A stretch of DNA of 64,000 nt, taken from assembly GCF_016107555.1 (NCBI RefSeq), contig NZ_JABASU010000016.1:1-64000 (forward strand). Reading direction: 5' to 3'. Made by a program: the position numbers and the translations under genes. This document shows, in pieces, positions 1-12,797 of the stretch; the stretch's first letter is position 1; every line of letters starts with the position of its first letter. The notes below the pieces were generated by a model, which worked only from the letters and a program-made list of their open reading frames with translations, searched no databases and was not told the origin of the DNA. This DNA is from Psychrobacter celer (GTDB lineage: Bacteria; Pseudomonadota; Gammaproteobacteria; Pseudomonadales; Moraxellaceae).

Positions 1-476
1 ATAGACAGTATATAGCGTTAGACCATACGCCAGCATGAAAAATGTCCATTACACCGTTTGTCATAAAACTTACGGTAAACCATTGGTATTTAAGCGCATT
101 ATATAGCTGTTTTTTTTAACGCCTGAGCGCTATAAAAGATATGGAGTGCGCCAGATATCGCGCTAAAAGTACAAAAAAAATATGTTGCAAATTATGTCAA
201 AGTTGTTATGCTTGTACTCGAAGTATGAGTTTGGTAACGGATGTTACGCAGCAGAAGGATAAAGACCAACGTTTACATGGCAGTTACTTTTTTTGATGCT
301 GGTTATGTAAGTCATGGTTTTTTCATCTTACTGTAATAAAACTTCGCCACACTTGTTTCTGACTAATCTCGGTAGCCAGTTACACATTATATCTTTGAGG
401 ATTTGTGACGATACCAATATGGGCGCCAGCTAATAATAGCTTGCTCATTACTACAATTGTAAAGTGGAGATACCCC
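1..476. other. AT-rich region upstream of the porin gene
   Basis: No convincing open reading frame or RNA gene is visible. The stretch is AT-rich with several homopolymer T and A runs and presumably carries the porin promoter and a leader. I could not pick one -35/-10 pair with confidence. Confidence 0.4.
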
Positions 477-1595
477 ATGAAAAAACTACTTTTAGCTACA
501 GCCGTTGCTGCTCTATCTGTTTCTGCAGCCAATGCCGCTCCTACCTTATATGGTAAAGCGTTTGTTACTGCCGACTATGTAAATGCTGAGTTTGATGCAG
601 CTGATAGCGTAAATGATTATGATGAAGACACTGTAGAGATTAACTCTAACTCTTCACGTATCGGTATCAAAGGCTCTGAAGCTTTAACTGCCAACACTGA
701 CGTTATCTATCGCTTAGAGTACGGCACCAGTGTTGATGGTGACAAAGATGGTTTTAAAAACCGTGATACGTATCTTGGTGTCGTGAATAAAAACTTTGGT
801 GAGATCCGTGCTGGTAAAAACCAATCTACTTTAGATTATGTAAACAACGTAATCGTTAACGATGGTTATTGGGATAACCTAGGTGGCAACAAGCTTGAGT
901 CAAATGAGGATGCTGGCGGTTTAAATATGGCTGATAGTAGCCGTATCAACAGCTCAATCGTTTGGATGACTCCAAAGTACGATAACCTACCATTACAACT
1001 TTCTGTTATGTATAGCTCTGATGAAGATAACGGTAACAAAGACGATGGTTTCGGTGCTGCGCTAATGTTTGACCAAGGTACTGGCTTCACTGCTGGTGTA
1101 GCGTACGATAAAGACCAAAACATCACTGGTGATATCATCCGTGGTACAGCAACTGTCGATCTAGGCAAGTATGTTGCAGCTCCAATCACATTGGGCGCAT
1201 TGTATCAAGTAGCTGATTTTGACGGCGCTGGCTCAGGCGATGAAGATGAAAAAGGTTTCATTCTTAGTGCAGCAATGGGCTTAGCCAACTTTGCTCGTCC
1301 AGCAACTATCTATACCCAGTATAACAATACCACGAACCTAAATGGCGTCGACAACGCTGATTCAGACCAAATCGTTGTTGGTGGTAAATACTTCTTTAAA
1401 GACAATATCATCATGCATGCTTACGCTGGTATGAACAAAGCTGATAATGTTAGCACTGTAGTTGGTACGAAACCTGCTACTCCTGGTTCTATTGTTGATA
1501 ATAAATTCGTTCCAGGTGAGCCTGAGTCAAGTATTTTTGCTAAAGGTGATGCTGAAGTATTTGTAGTTGGTGGCGGTCTAGAATACAAATTCTAA
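477..1595 (+). CDS. Gram-negative trimeric-type porin
   Basis: Outer-membrane general porin for passive diffusion of small solutes. The ATG at 477 is chosen over the upstream in-frame start at 405 because it begins a textbook signal peptide (MKKLLLATAVAALSVSAANA) directly followed by the porin opening strand APTLYGKAFVTADY. The mature part is rich in Asp, Asn, Gly and aromatic residues in alternating patterns. It contains the usual porin pieces: SSRIGIKGSEAL, the RLEYGT strand, and R-D-T-Y-L-G-V near residue 100. It ends in an aromatic strand (GGGLEYKF) with terminal Phe, the recognition signal for the Bam machinery. The 372-residue length is normal for the family. It is followed by an intrinsic terminator and looks monocistronic. 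Pore selectivity cannot be read from the sequence. Confidence 0.9.
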   Translation: MKKLLLATAVAALSVSAANAAPTLYGKAFVTADYVNAEFDAADSVNDYDEDTVEINSNSSRIGIKGSEALTANTDVIYRLEYGTSVDGDKDGFKNRDTYLGVVNKNFGEIRAGKNQSTLDYVNNVIVNDGYWDNLGGNKLESNEDAGGLNMADSSRINSSIVWMTPKYDNLPLQLSVMYSSDEDNGNKDDGFGAALMFDQGTGFTAGVAYDKDQNITGDIIRGTATVDLGKYVAAPITLGALYQVADFDGAGSGDEDEKGFILSAAMGLANFARPATIYTQYNNTTNLNGVDNADSDQIVVGGKYFFKDNIIMHAYAGMNKADNVSTVVGTKPATPGSIVDNKFVPGEPESSIFAKGDAEVFVVGGGLEYKF

Positions 1596-1621
1596 TCTAA
1601 CCATTAGAATCTAAATAAAAA

Positions 1622-1648
1622 ACTCATCCTTCGGGGTGGGTTTTTTTT
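1622..1648 (+). terminator. Intrinsic terminator of the porin gene
   Basis: An 8-bp stem with a TTCG tetraloop (ACTCATCC / GGGTGGGT, including one G-T pair) is followed by eight T residues, 27 nt after the porin stop codon. Confidence 0.85.
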
Positions 1649-1690
1649 GTTGTATGTATTATTTGTGACAAAAGTCTACCGCTGAGGTAG

Positions 1691-3418
<1,728 letters not shown>

Positions 3419-3724
3419 CCGTTAGCGTAGCAGGAAGTAACCGCTGCTTAGTAGAGAGAATTACTACTATTAAAAAATTTATGAGTGACCCGGTAATAAT
3501 TGTGCTCGCATCAATTATAAATGCTATGCGATAACAGTATTACTATAAAAAGACTGATCTTCGGATCGGTCTTTTTTTTGGCTTAATATTGAGCAACGAG
3601 ACATATTATTTGGTAGTTATTGATATTGAGAGTCGGTAATTACGCTTGCATACTTTTTTTCGTCAAGCTATCGGTTACAATACGGTATCGACCTATTTAT
3701 AACAAGATAAGAGGTAACGGCTGA
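3419..3724. other. pyrG-kdsA intergenic region
   Basis: Holds the pyrG terminator and the kdsA upstream region. A TTGCAT and a TACAAT hexamer lie at 3646 and 3676, but their 24-bp spacing is too long for a normal sigma70 promoter. No gene is seen. Confidence 0.5.
3551..3579 (+). terminator. Intrinsic terminator after pyrG
   Basis: Perfect 9-bp stem AGACTGATC / GATCGGTCT (one G-T pair) with a TTCG tetraloop, followed by eight T residues. Confidence 0.9.
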
Positions 3725-4600
<876 letters not shown>

Positions 4601-4636
4601 TACCGTCAATGGAACCCATGATAGGAGGATAGGATA

Positions 4637-4891
4637 ATGGCGATTCAGACAGCAAAAGTCAGCATCGAAAACATCGATGATGCCAAAGGCTTGGACAGTG
4701 TGATGACCGCGCTAAAAAACATCACAGGGGTGACCGCGATAGATCTGGATGCGGCAAGCAGTATAGCAACCGTGCGTTATGATGATACCGATACCAGTAT
4801 TCATGCCCTAACGGCGGCGATTAGCATGGTCGATTATGTGACGCAGCCATATCCTATCGATGCGCCGCAAAATCCACGCTATCATGATTAA
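4637..4891 (+). CDS. HMA-fold protein lacking the metal-binding cysteines
   Basis: An 84-residue protein whose pattern follows a heavy-metal-associated domain: AKVSIENI, a GLDSVMTALKNITGV helix, a strand pair around VTAIDLDAASSIATVRYDD, then a TSIHALTAAI helix. The MxCxxC loop that binds Cu(I) is replaced by IDDAKG, and the protein has no cysteine at all. A good GGAGGATAGG ribosome site precedes the ATG. It lies 36 bp after kdsA and 269 bp before the CopZ-like chaperone gene. I infer a decayed or repurposed paralogue of that chaperone; it cannot bind copper through the usual site. Confidence 0.75.
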   Translation: MAIQTAKVSIENIDDAKGLDSVMTALKNITGVTAIDLDAASSIATVRYDDTDTSIHALTAAISMVDYVTQPYPIDAPQNPRYHD

Positions 4892-4952
4892 AAGTTATCA
4901 TAACTAAAAGATAACGGCGTCGCAAAGTGAACATCGGGTATCGCCTGTTGGA

Positions 4953-5017
4953 TAAAGTCAATCCGATATAAAAACGATGTGACAGCTGTGTATCTGATTT
5001 ATTTGAATTCGACTATA
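4953..5017 (+). repeat. Internally deleted hairpin copy of the 146-bp MITE-like family
   Basis: A 65-bp imperfect palindrome. Its left arm (TAAAGTCAATCCGATATAAA) and right arm (AATTCGACTATA) match the two termini of the full elements at 5571, 42659 and 58569, with the central part missing. Transcribed, it would fold into a single long stem. Confidence 0.6.
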
Positions 5018-5160
5018 TAAAGTATGAAGGCCTTGGTTAATAAAGTCATACCAAAGCGCCTTGTTGTTGGCTTTGTTAGGGCTTATGCTAGGACACGCCC
5101 TTAGTAAATGACTGTATTTACTTTAAACTAGGTTAGTTATATAACAATAAGGAGGCCCTC

Positions 5161-5385
5161 ATGGCAACCCAGACTCGTATTATCAATATCGATGGCATGA
5201 CTTGTGGCGGCTGCGTGGCAAGCGTCCATACAGCCACAGGTGATATCGACGGTTTAGATACCATGACTGTCGATTTGGCTGACAAGCTGGCAACGGTGAC
5301 ATTTGATGATAGCAAAACCAGCGCAGAAGCCATTGCGGCCGCGATCGAAGAGGCAGGTTTTGATGCAACCGTCGCCAACTCGTAA
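5161..5385 (+). CDS. copZ: CopZ-like copper chaperone
   Basis: A 74-residue single-domain heavy-metal-associated protein with the Cu(I) site GMTCGGC at residues 12-18 (Cys15 and Cys18) and the usual beta-alpha-beta-beta-alpha-beta layout, ending FDATVANS. Such proteins bind cytosolic Cu(I) and pass it to the N-terminal domain of the copper ATPase. A strong AAGGAGG ribosome site precedes the ATG. The gene has its own terminator and lies 540 bp before the copA-like gene. No copper-responsive regulator gene (CueR or CopY type) is in the window, and I could not identify a CueR operator. Confidence 0.88.
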   Translation: MATQTRIINIDGMTCGGCVASVHTATGDIDGLDTMTVDLADKLATVTFDDSKTSAEAIAAAIEEAGFDATVANS

Positions 5386-5403
5386 GTCTTACCGCTTTAA
5401 CGC

Positions 5404-5431
5404 AAAACCAGCTGTCATGGCTGGTTTTTTT
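5404..5431 (+). terminator. Intrinsic terminator after copZ
   Basis: Stem AAAACCAGC / GCTGGTTTT with a 7-nt loop, followed by T residues, 19 nt after the copZ stop. Confidence 0.85.
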
Positions 5432-5570
5432 CATGAGAGATGCGATGGCAGCGCCTGTTGCTGACTGCAGGGCTTGAATAGAGCATAGTCGTAGCCATTT
5501 ACTAGGTATGAGGCAGTAGCCACGCTTGAGTAGGATTTATCTCTCATTAGATTAGGGCATGTTCTTATTT

Positions 5571-5716
5571 TTATCGTTGAGCCACTATAAAATAAATACA
5601 GTGCGACTGGGAGTAATTTTGCGCAGCCTCTGTCTGCGTAGGCACAGCAAGCAAGAAAAATTGATACCAGTAGCGCGTTTAAACTTATATAACAGTTTTA
5701 TTTTCAATTGATTATA
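5571..5716 (+). repeat. MITE-like element, full copy A (146 bp)
   Basis: Shares its whole layout with the elements at 42659-42804 (opposite strand) and 58569-58720. It has degenerate TATA-type inverted ends, an ACAGTGCGACTGG block, the core GCGTAGGCACAGCA, then GATACCAGT and ATATAACAGTTTTATTTTCA near the right end. It has no coding capacity. It sits between copZ and copA. Confidence 0.7.
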
Positions 5717-5925
5717 TTTGCCTGCAGACGCTTTTTTCTGATTTTGACGTCTGATATTTAGATTTTTTCACCGATTTTATTATACATTTATAAACGCTAT
5801 AGTCCGCCTACCCAAAACGAAGCGCCTGTTATTTAAGAGATGGCAGTTGCCTTTATAGATGCCTTGGCCGCTTTTAGAGTAAACCGACTATGTAATGCGC
5901 TATAACGCAACCACGAGTTTTATTT

Positions 5926-8274
5926 ATGAAAGATTCTACCCGCACCAGTACTGACCCGTCTTATGAGGTGGCGACTGATATTGAGTCCAAAACTGCGATA
6001 GCGCCTGAGCGTGCGCACTTGCAGCTGGCGATCGATGGCATGACGTGTCAGGCGTGTGCTTCGCGGATTGAGAAGGTACTTAGCAAAAAGCCAGCGGTAT
6101 ATGAGGCTAGTGTGAACTTCGCTGGTGAGACTGCCAATATCGACTACGATCCTTCGCAGACCACCCCTGAGCAAGTCACAGAGTGGGTCAACAAAACAGG
6201 CTTTGTCGCCAATCTGCAAGCCGCTGACAGCTTGTTTGCGCAGACCGATAAAGATACTGCAACCGAGTATCCATGGCGCTTGATCGGGCTATGGATCTGT
6301 CTGTTGCCGTTTTTGGTTGGTATGGCGGGTATGCTAACGGGGTTTGGTATGGCGTGGATGCCGCCTGTTTGGATTCAGTTTGTCCTAGCCACCATTGTCC
6401 AGTTTGGGCTGGCATTGCCATTTTATAAAAGTGCGTGGGCGTCTATCAAAGGCGGCCTTGCCAATATGGACGTGCTGGTGGTCATCGGTACGGTGACTAT
6501 TTGGGCGTATTCTACTTATCTGTGGTTGACTCATGGCGATGGCACGTTAAGCAGCCTATTGCAAAGTGGATATGCTGGCGGACATGGCCCCGCTGTGTAT
6601 TTTGAAGCCGGGGTGATGGTCATCGCCTTTGTACGAACGGGTAAGTATTTGGAGGAGCGAACCAAAAAGCACAGCCTAAACAGTATCGATTTATTGTTAT
6701 CATTGACGCCAGATGAAGTAGAGCAGCAGCAGCCCAACGGCGACTTTCATAATGTCGCATTGCAGGCGGTGCAAGTCGGTGACATCCTGCGTGCCAAGCA
6801 AGGCAGCCGTGTGGCAACCGACGGGGTGGTCATAGATGGCGGCGGCTGGTGCGTGGAGAGTCATCTGACGGGTGAGTCTGTGCCCCTAAAAAAACAAATA
6901 GGCGATGAGCTGCTGGCAGGGGCATTGGTCGAAAACGGCAGTTTGCTGTATCGCGTCAGTGCCAAAGGCAGCGATACCCAGCTTGGCGATATGGTCAAAG
7001 CCCTTAGCGACGCCCAAGGCTCAAAGGCTGACTTGGCAAGGCTTGCCGATAGAGTAACGGCTGTTTTTGTACCAGTGGTGGTGACCGTCGCTTTGGCTAC
7101 TTTTGGGCTAACGTGGTGGCTGACTGGCATGGTGGATACCGCCTTGATGCATGCGGTGTCGGTATTGGTCATCGCGTGTCCTTGTGCGCTCGGTCTGGCC
7201 ACGCCAGCGGCTATTATGGCGGGCATGGGCGTGGCCGCGCGCCATGGCGTTTGGTTTAAAGACGCGCAAAGCCTCGAGGCGGCAGGCAATATCGACACGG
7301 TCGTGCTTGATAAAACCGGCACATTGACTGTCGGTAAGCCGTCTATCGTCGACCATGTCATGGTGGACAGCTCCATTGCTGTCGATGATGTGCTACAAAT
7401 TGCGGCAAGCGTTGAGGCGCATGCAAGCCACCCCTTAGCGACCGCCTTGATCAATGCTGCGGCCGAGCGTCATTTGCCACTGATGACTGTCACTGACATC
7501 AGCGTCATCAAAGGCGCGGGTATCCAAGCCAATATCGAAGGCTTGGGTCTGGTAAAAGTCGGCACGGCAGAATTTGCGAATCTAACTTTGCCAAAATTTA
7601 TGCCAAAAGTGTGGCAAATCGCCAGTACCGTAGCGCTTAGTATCAATGATGAACCGCTCGGGGCGTTTGCTTTGGCAGATGATCTAAAGGCAGATACCCC
7701 GCAGGCGATAGCGGCGTTACAAGAGAGCGGCATCCATGTCATCTTGATGAGTGGTGATAAGCAGTCTGTGGTCGATCACGTGGCAGGCCAGCTGGGCATC
7801 GACAAGGCATATGGCCAAATGAGCCCGCGGGATAAAGCCAGTCAAATCGCGCTGTTGCAAACTGCCGGCCATAAAGTGGCCATGGTCGGTGATGGCGTCA
7901 ATGATGCGCCAGCGATGGCCACTGCCGATGCCAGCTTTGCTATGTTTGAGGGTACTGATGTCGCGCAGCATAGCGCCTCCGCTCGCTTGATGGGCGAGTC
8001 GCTGATGCATATCGATGCGGCACAAAAAATCGCCAACGCCACACTGCGCAATATCAAGCAAAACTTATTTTTTGCGTTTCTTTATAATACGCTGGGCATA
8101 CCGCTGGCAGCGTTTGGGTTTTTAAACCCGATGATTGCCGCGGCGGCAATGGCGCTGAGCTCCATCTCTGTCTTGATGAACGCGCTACGTTTGACCCGTT
8201 TTCGCACTGAGGTTGAGCTAGATAATACCGTATCTACTCATCAAACTGATGATAAGCGCTTGCCAAGTGCCTAA
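5926..8274 (+). CDS. copA: Cu(I)-exporting P1B-type ATPase
   Basis: Inner-membrane ATPase that pumps Cu(I) out of the cytosol. After a polar 30-residue N-terminus there is one HMA domain with GMTCQAC (Cys41, Cys44). It is followed by hydrophobic segments from about residue 120, the actuator loop (HLTGESVPLKK), the transmembrane CPC metal site (Cys418-Pro-Cys420, in ACPCALGLATPAA), the phosphorylation site DKTGTLT (Asp462), the nucleotide-domain SHPLA motif and the hinge VGDGVNDAPA. The length of 782 is typical of CopA with a single HMA domain. CPC rather than other P1B motifs supports Cu(I). It forms a functional pair with the chaperone at 5161. Confidence 0.93.
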   Translation: MKDSTRTSTDPSYEVATDIESKTAIAPERAHLQLAIDGMTCQACASRIEKVLSKKPAVYEASVNFAGETANIDYDPSQTTPEQVTEWVNKTGFVANLQAADSLFAQTDKDTATEYPWRLIGLWICLLPFLVGMAGMLTGFGMAWMPPVWIQFVLATIVQFGLALPFYKSAWASIKGGLANMDVLVVIGTVTIWAYSTYLWLTHGDGTLSSLLQSGYAGGHGPAVYFEAGVMVIAFVRTGKYLEERTKKHSLNSIDLLLSLTPDEVEQQQPNGDFHNVALQAVQVGDILRAKQGSRVATDGVVIDGGGWCVESHLTGESVPLKKQIGDELLAGALVENGSLLYRVSAKGSDTQLGDMVKALSDAQGSKADLARLADRVTAVFVPVVVTVALATFGLTWWLTGMVDTALMHAVSVLVIACPCALGLATPAAIMAGMGVAARHGVWFKDAQSLEAAGNIDTVVLDKTGTLTVGKPSIVDHVMVDSSIAVDDVLQIAASVEAHASHPLATALINAAAERHLPLMTVTDISVIKGAGIQANIEGLGLVKVGTAEFANLTLPKFMPKVWQIASTVALSINDEPLGAFALADDLKADTPQAIAALQESGIHVILMSGDKQSVVDHVAGQLGIDKAYGQMSPRDKASQIALLQTAGHKVAMVGDGVNDAPAMATADASFAMFEGTDVAQHSASARLMGESLMHIDAAQKIANATLRNIKQNLFFAFLYNTLGIPLAAFGFLNPMIAAAAMALSSISVLMNALRLTRFRTEVELDNTVSTHQTDDKRLPSA

Positions 8275-9911
<1,637 letters not shown>

Positions 9912-10030
9912 ACGCTCTTATAGTTACAGTCGATAAGTAAGTGTATGCTGGACGATAGGCTGCTTTTGCGGTATCGTTCAGCATACTGAGCTGTGTTGAT
10001 CCTCTCTGTCTTGTTTGGCGTAAACCCTTT

Positions 10031-10339
10031 ATGAAATACTTTAGCCAATTTATGCTACTTGCCTTAGCCGTTGTAGTACTCTTAGGTCTGCAATATCAGT
10101 ACTGGCTGGGTGAAAATGGCCATTTTGAGCATCAAAAACTGCTGACACAAATCGAAGAGCAGCAGCGCTTAAATGACAATCAAGTATCAGCAAATAACTT
10201 GTTGCGTACGGATGTTCATGACTTAAAAAACGGTCTTGAGGCGGTAGAAGAGCATGCTCGTTTAGACTTAGGTCTTATCAAACCCAATGAAACCTTTGTA
10301 CAGATATCCACGGCGCCGACGACGCACAGTCGTTATTAA
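10031..10339 (+). CDS. ftsB: Cell division protein FtsB (septum formation initiator)
   Basis: A small bitopic membrane protein of the divisome that forms a complex with FtsL and FtsQ. The 102-residue sequence has a cytoplasmic MKYFSQ, a hydrophobic segment at about 7-24, then a periplasmic coiled coil (QKLLTQIEEQQRLNDNQ, NNLLRTDVHDLKNGLEAVEE). It ends with EHARLDLGLIKPNETFVQ, the conserved FtsB/DivIC tail. Its position between eno and ispD is the conserved context of ftsB and makes the call secure. Confidence 0.93.
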   Translation: MKYFSQFMLLALAVVVLLGLQYQYWLGENGHFEHQKLLTQIEEQQRLNDNQVSANNLLRTDVHDLKNGLEAVEEHARLDLGLIKPNETFVQISTAPTTHSRY

Positions 10340-10504
10340 GGCGGGCACATTAAGCCCAGTCGTTTGGCGATACCTTGGTCTTGTCATTATCATTATAACC
10401 ACGATGACATTCAGACACTTTTCAATCTCTCTCTTTTTATCTTTTCCCCTTTTTTAGCGCCACCTCATGGCTCCCCGTGATTTTTCTTTGATAGGCCTTG
10501 GCTC

Positions 10505-11218
10505 ATGAATACCACTCCTCGCATACATGCCATGATCGTTGCTGCTGGTCGCGGCAGTCGCTTTGGTGCGTCTATGGCCAAGCAGTATACCTTGTTTCAA
10601 GGCCAGACATTGCTGCAGCATAGCATGGAGCGGCTCGCTTGTAGTGCCTTTATCGAGCAGTGCTGGTTGGTCATCGCTGCGGACGACACTACCGCGCAAA
10701 TGCTCAATTTTGCCTTGCCGGTACAGTACGCCACTGGCGGTGCTGAGCGTTGGCAGTCGGTGCAGGCGGGCGTGGAGGCCATTCGGCAGTCAGGTGCTGC
10801 AGACACCGACTTGGTCTTAATCCATGATGCTGCGCGCCCAGCGGTGCCCAGCTGTGATATCGATAAGGTCATTACGGCGGCGATGCATGAGCCGTATGGC
10901 GCCATCTTAGCGACGCCAGTCGCTGATACCCTCAAGCACTCCTATGGACAAGACGCGGGGCTGCCTACTTATATTGCGCAAACGCTTGATCGCAGCAATA
11001 TATGGCAAGCACAAACGCCGCAAGTCTTTCGACTAGACCAATTACAAAAAGTCCTACAGCATGTCAGTGAACAGCAGATAGCAATCACGGATGAAGCCAG
11101 TGCTTTTGAGTCTCTGAGGTTACCCATCCGTTTGGTGGCTGGCAGTCGCCAAAATATCAAATTGACGTATCCTGATGATGCCGCCTTGCTCTCTGCTATC
11201 TTGAGTCTGCAAACTTGA
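10505..11218 (+). CDS. ispD: 2-C-methyl-D-erythritol 4-phosphate cytidylyltransferase
   Basis: Transfers CMP from CTP onto methylerythritol phosphate in the non-mevalonate isoprenoid pathway. The 237-residue protein shows the nucleotidyltransferase N-terminus IVAAGRGSRFGASMAKQY, the GGAERWQSVQAGVEAI motif and VLIHDAARPAV. Near the C-terminus it has ITDEASAFE and the KLTYPDD segment. ispF, which often follows ispD, is not present here; a BLUF gene follows after 376 bp. Confidence 0.94.
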   Translation: MNTTPRIHAMIVAAGRGSRFGASMAKQYTLFQGQTLLQHSMERLACSAFIEQCWLVIAADDTTAQMLNFALPVQYATGGAERWQSVQAGVEAIRQSGAADTDLVLIHDAARPAVPSCDIDKVITAAMHEPYGAILATPVADTLKHSYGQDAGLPTYIAQTLDRSNIWQAQTPQVFRLDQLQKVLQHVSEQQIAITDEASAFESLRLPIRLVAGSRQNIKLTYPDDAALLSAILSLQT

Positions 11219-11594
11219 TAGCTTTTACCTTGGTAGTTTTTACGTAGACGCTAGAACCATCAGTTTTATTAACCCCCTTGATTTTTTGATACAACCGTCT
11301 ATTATCGCTGCAAAAAATACAAAGCGATACTTCTATTATATTTGTTTTAGTGGATATAAGGGCGTACTAATATATCATTATTTATCTATAACCAAAATTA
11401 TAAGGTAAACATAGGTTGCTTTAATGACGAAACTAGCCTATGATGTAACTAACTTAATACAATTGATATAAACACTTATAAAATCAATAATATAACAAGC
11501 CAGTTGATTGCTTCTAATTGTCTTGTCTCTAGATTTTTTTCAACGTTAGTATGGTTGTTTTAACTACATTAACCTAAATATAGGGAGAAGCGGA
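11219..11594. other. ispD-BLUF intergenic region
   Basis: A very AT-rich 376-bp stretch without a convincing gene, hairpin terminator or repeat. It presumably carries the promoter of the BLUF gene. Confidence 0.4.
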
Positions 11595-12218
11595 TTGTCA
11601 ATAATCAATGATTCGACAAATCCAGTAACGACGGATCTTTGCCAGCTGGTGTACATCAGCCGGATTACTTCGACTGGTCTGTCAAGTCCCAGTACACTTA
11701 ATGACATCTCAGAGATTGCGATTGAACGTAACCAAACGGATGAGATTACTGGTATCCTTTGCTATGGCAATGGGTATTTTTTGCAATGTGTAGAGGGGTC
11801 GGAGCAAGCTTTGACCAATCTAAAAAATCGCTTGTTGGCAGATGAGCGACACAAAGACATGGAAATTTTGGATTTTTCAGCGATTGATGAGCGCCGTTTT
11901 TCGAGCTGGTCGCTGCGCTCTATCACACTTGAGCGCTGGATGACGAGAGACCCTGTGTTGAAAAAGCTGATGCCGTTTAAGCCCTATAGCTGGAGTGTGG
12001 ATGAGTGGCACAGGTTTTTGGATATCTTGCAAAACTACTACGAAGAACAAATCAGAACAGGCAATACTGATGCCCAGCCGATCAAGTACAGTACCTTAGG
12101 GGTAACCTTAAGTAAAGTAGTCGGTCAACACCAAGCGTTCTTTTTGATTCAAACGGTATTGGGCTCGATGATAGTCGTCGCATTGTTGTGGCTGATGCTA
12201 TCAGATAAAATCTGGTAG
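11595..12218 (+). CDS. BLUF-domain blue-light sensor with C-terminal membrane anchor
   Basis: A 207-residue protein. The N-terminal BLUF (FAD-binding blue-light) domain spans about residues 15-110. It contains LVYISRI with the photoactive Tyr20, an Asn/Gln-bearing helix around IERNQTDEITGILCYGNG, FLQCVEG with the partner Gln, and RRFSSWSL near the end of the fold. After a linker, residues at about 178-203 are strongly hydrophobic (FFLIQTVLGSMIVVALLWLM), suggesting a single membrane anchor with the sensor in the cytosol. The start is TTG, five bases after AGGGAGAAG; no ATG fits better. No catalytic output domain is present, so signalling is probably by protein contact. It is monocistronic, with a terminator downstream. 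Confidence 0.88.
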   Translation: MSIINDSTNPVTTDLCQLVYISRITSTGLSSPSTLNDISEIAIERNQTDEITGILCYGNGYFLQCVEGSEQALTNLKNRLLADERHKDMEILDFSAIDERRFSSWSLRSITLERWMTRDPVLKKLMPFKPYSWSVDEWHRFLDILQNYYEEQIRTGNTDAQPIKYSTLGVTLSKVVGQHQAFFLIQTVLGSMIVVALLWLMLSDKIW

Positions 12219-12227
12219 GAAGTTAGC

Positions 12228-12307
12228 CTGCGCCGACGGGTACGGCAAAGATTTATACCAGCCTTTATTCCAGCTTCGCTATATCTTATTTATTTGACCG
12301 GACTATA
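12228..12307 (+). repeat. Truncated copy D of the MITE-like family
   Basis: Only the right part matches: ATTTATACCAG followed by ATATCTTATTTATTTGAC and the terminal ACTATA. The left terminus is not recognisable, and the BLUF coding region ends 10 bp before. Confidence 0.5.
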
Positions 12308-12341
12308 AGCAGTGTGTAGCCAACTTTAAACTTGCAAACAC

Positions 12342-12374
12342 AAAAAAGCCAGCATCCATTGCTGGCTTTTTTGT
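12342..12374 (+). terminator. Intrinsic terminator after the BLUF gene
   Basis: A 12-bp stem AAAAAAGCCAGC / GCTGGCTTTTTT with a 7-nt loop. Confidence 0.85.
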
Positions 12375-12522
12375 GACTATCTATCAGACAGATAGCGTTT
12401 GATTTTGGTGGTGGGAGTACGTCGAGTCTAGAGCTTAAAAGTTAGAAAAAGGGTAGCTCGTTAGAAGGAAAGGGTGTGGCTTGCTTAACTATACTGAGTC
12501 ATTGAGTCAAAAAACAAACATA

Positions 12523-12564
12523 AAAAAAGCCCGACTCATAATATCTTATGAGTCGGGCTTTTTT
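12523..12564 (-). terminator. Terminator downstream of tRNA-Glu
   Basis: A perfect 19-bp stem (AAAAAAGCCCGACTCATAA and its complement) with a TATC loop. It is symmetric, so it can act in both directions. It lies 80 nt past the 3' end of the leftward-read tRNA-Glu gene. Confidence 0.85.
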
Positions 12565-12643
12565 GGTGGTACGCTTATCAGTCTTATCTTATGCTAAGTA
12601 AAAGTTATGCTAAGCAAAAGGGCTAATAAGTGACGCCTTATAG

Positions 12644-12719
12644 TGGCGTCCCCAGGGGGATTCGAACCCCCGTTACCGCCGTGAAAGGGCGGTGTCCTAG
12701 GCCTCTAGACGATGGGGAC
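12644..12719 (-). tRNA. tRNA-Glu (anticodon TTC)
   Basis: The minus strand reads GTCCCCATCGTCTAGAGGCC through CACCGCCCTTTCACGGCGG (anticodon stem-loop with TTC) and GGGGGTTCGAATCCCCC (T arm) to GGGGACGCCA. All four arms pair, the length is 76 nt and CCA is encoded. A consensus promoter lies upstream. Confidence 0.97.
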
Positions 12720-12768
12720 TAGTAACAATACCTCAGCTGCTTTCACCATTTATGCTGAAGTGGTGCGT

Positions 12769-12797
12769 ATTTTAATGGCGTCTGCGTTTTCTGTCAA
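12769..12797 (-). promoter_or_regulatory. Sigma70 promoter of tRNA-Glu
   Basis: On the minus strand, TTGACA (12797-12792) and TAAAAT (12774-12769) are separated by exactly 17 bp. The start of transcription would be about 40 nt before the tRNA. The promoter overlaps the last codons of the small ORF at 12772-12969. Confidence 0.8.

Larger units (their letters stand above)
5386..5925. other. copZ-copA intergenic region
   Basis: This 540-bp gap contains the copZ terminator and a full MITE-like element (5571-5716). The remainder, 5717-5925, is AT-rich upstream sequence of copA without visible genes. The MITE means copZ and copA are probably separate transcription units. Confidence 0.6.
12219..12643. 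other. BLUF-tRNA-Glu intergenic region
   Basis: Contains a truncated MITE-like copy, the terminator of the BLUF gene and a long bidirectional terminator for the oppositely oriented tRNA-Glu. The rest shows nothing recognisable. Confidence 0.6.

Noticed and set aside
6861..7454. 197-codon ORF opposite copA
   Set aside because: A mirror frame of a well-supported ATPase gene, with Thr/Ser/Ala-rich composition typical of antisense frames.
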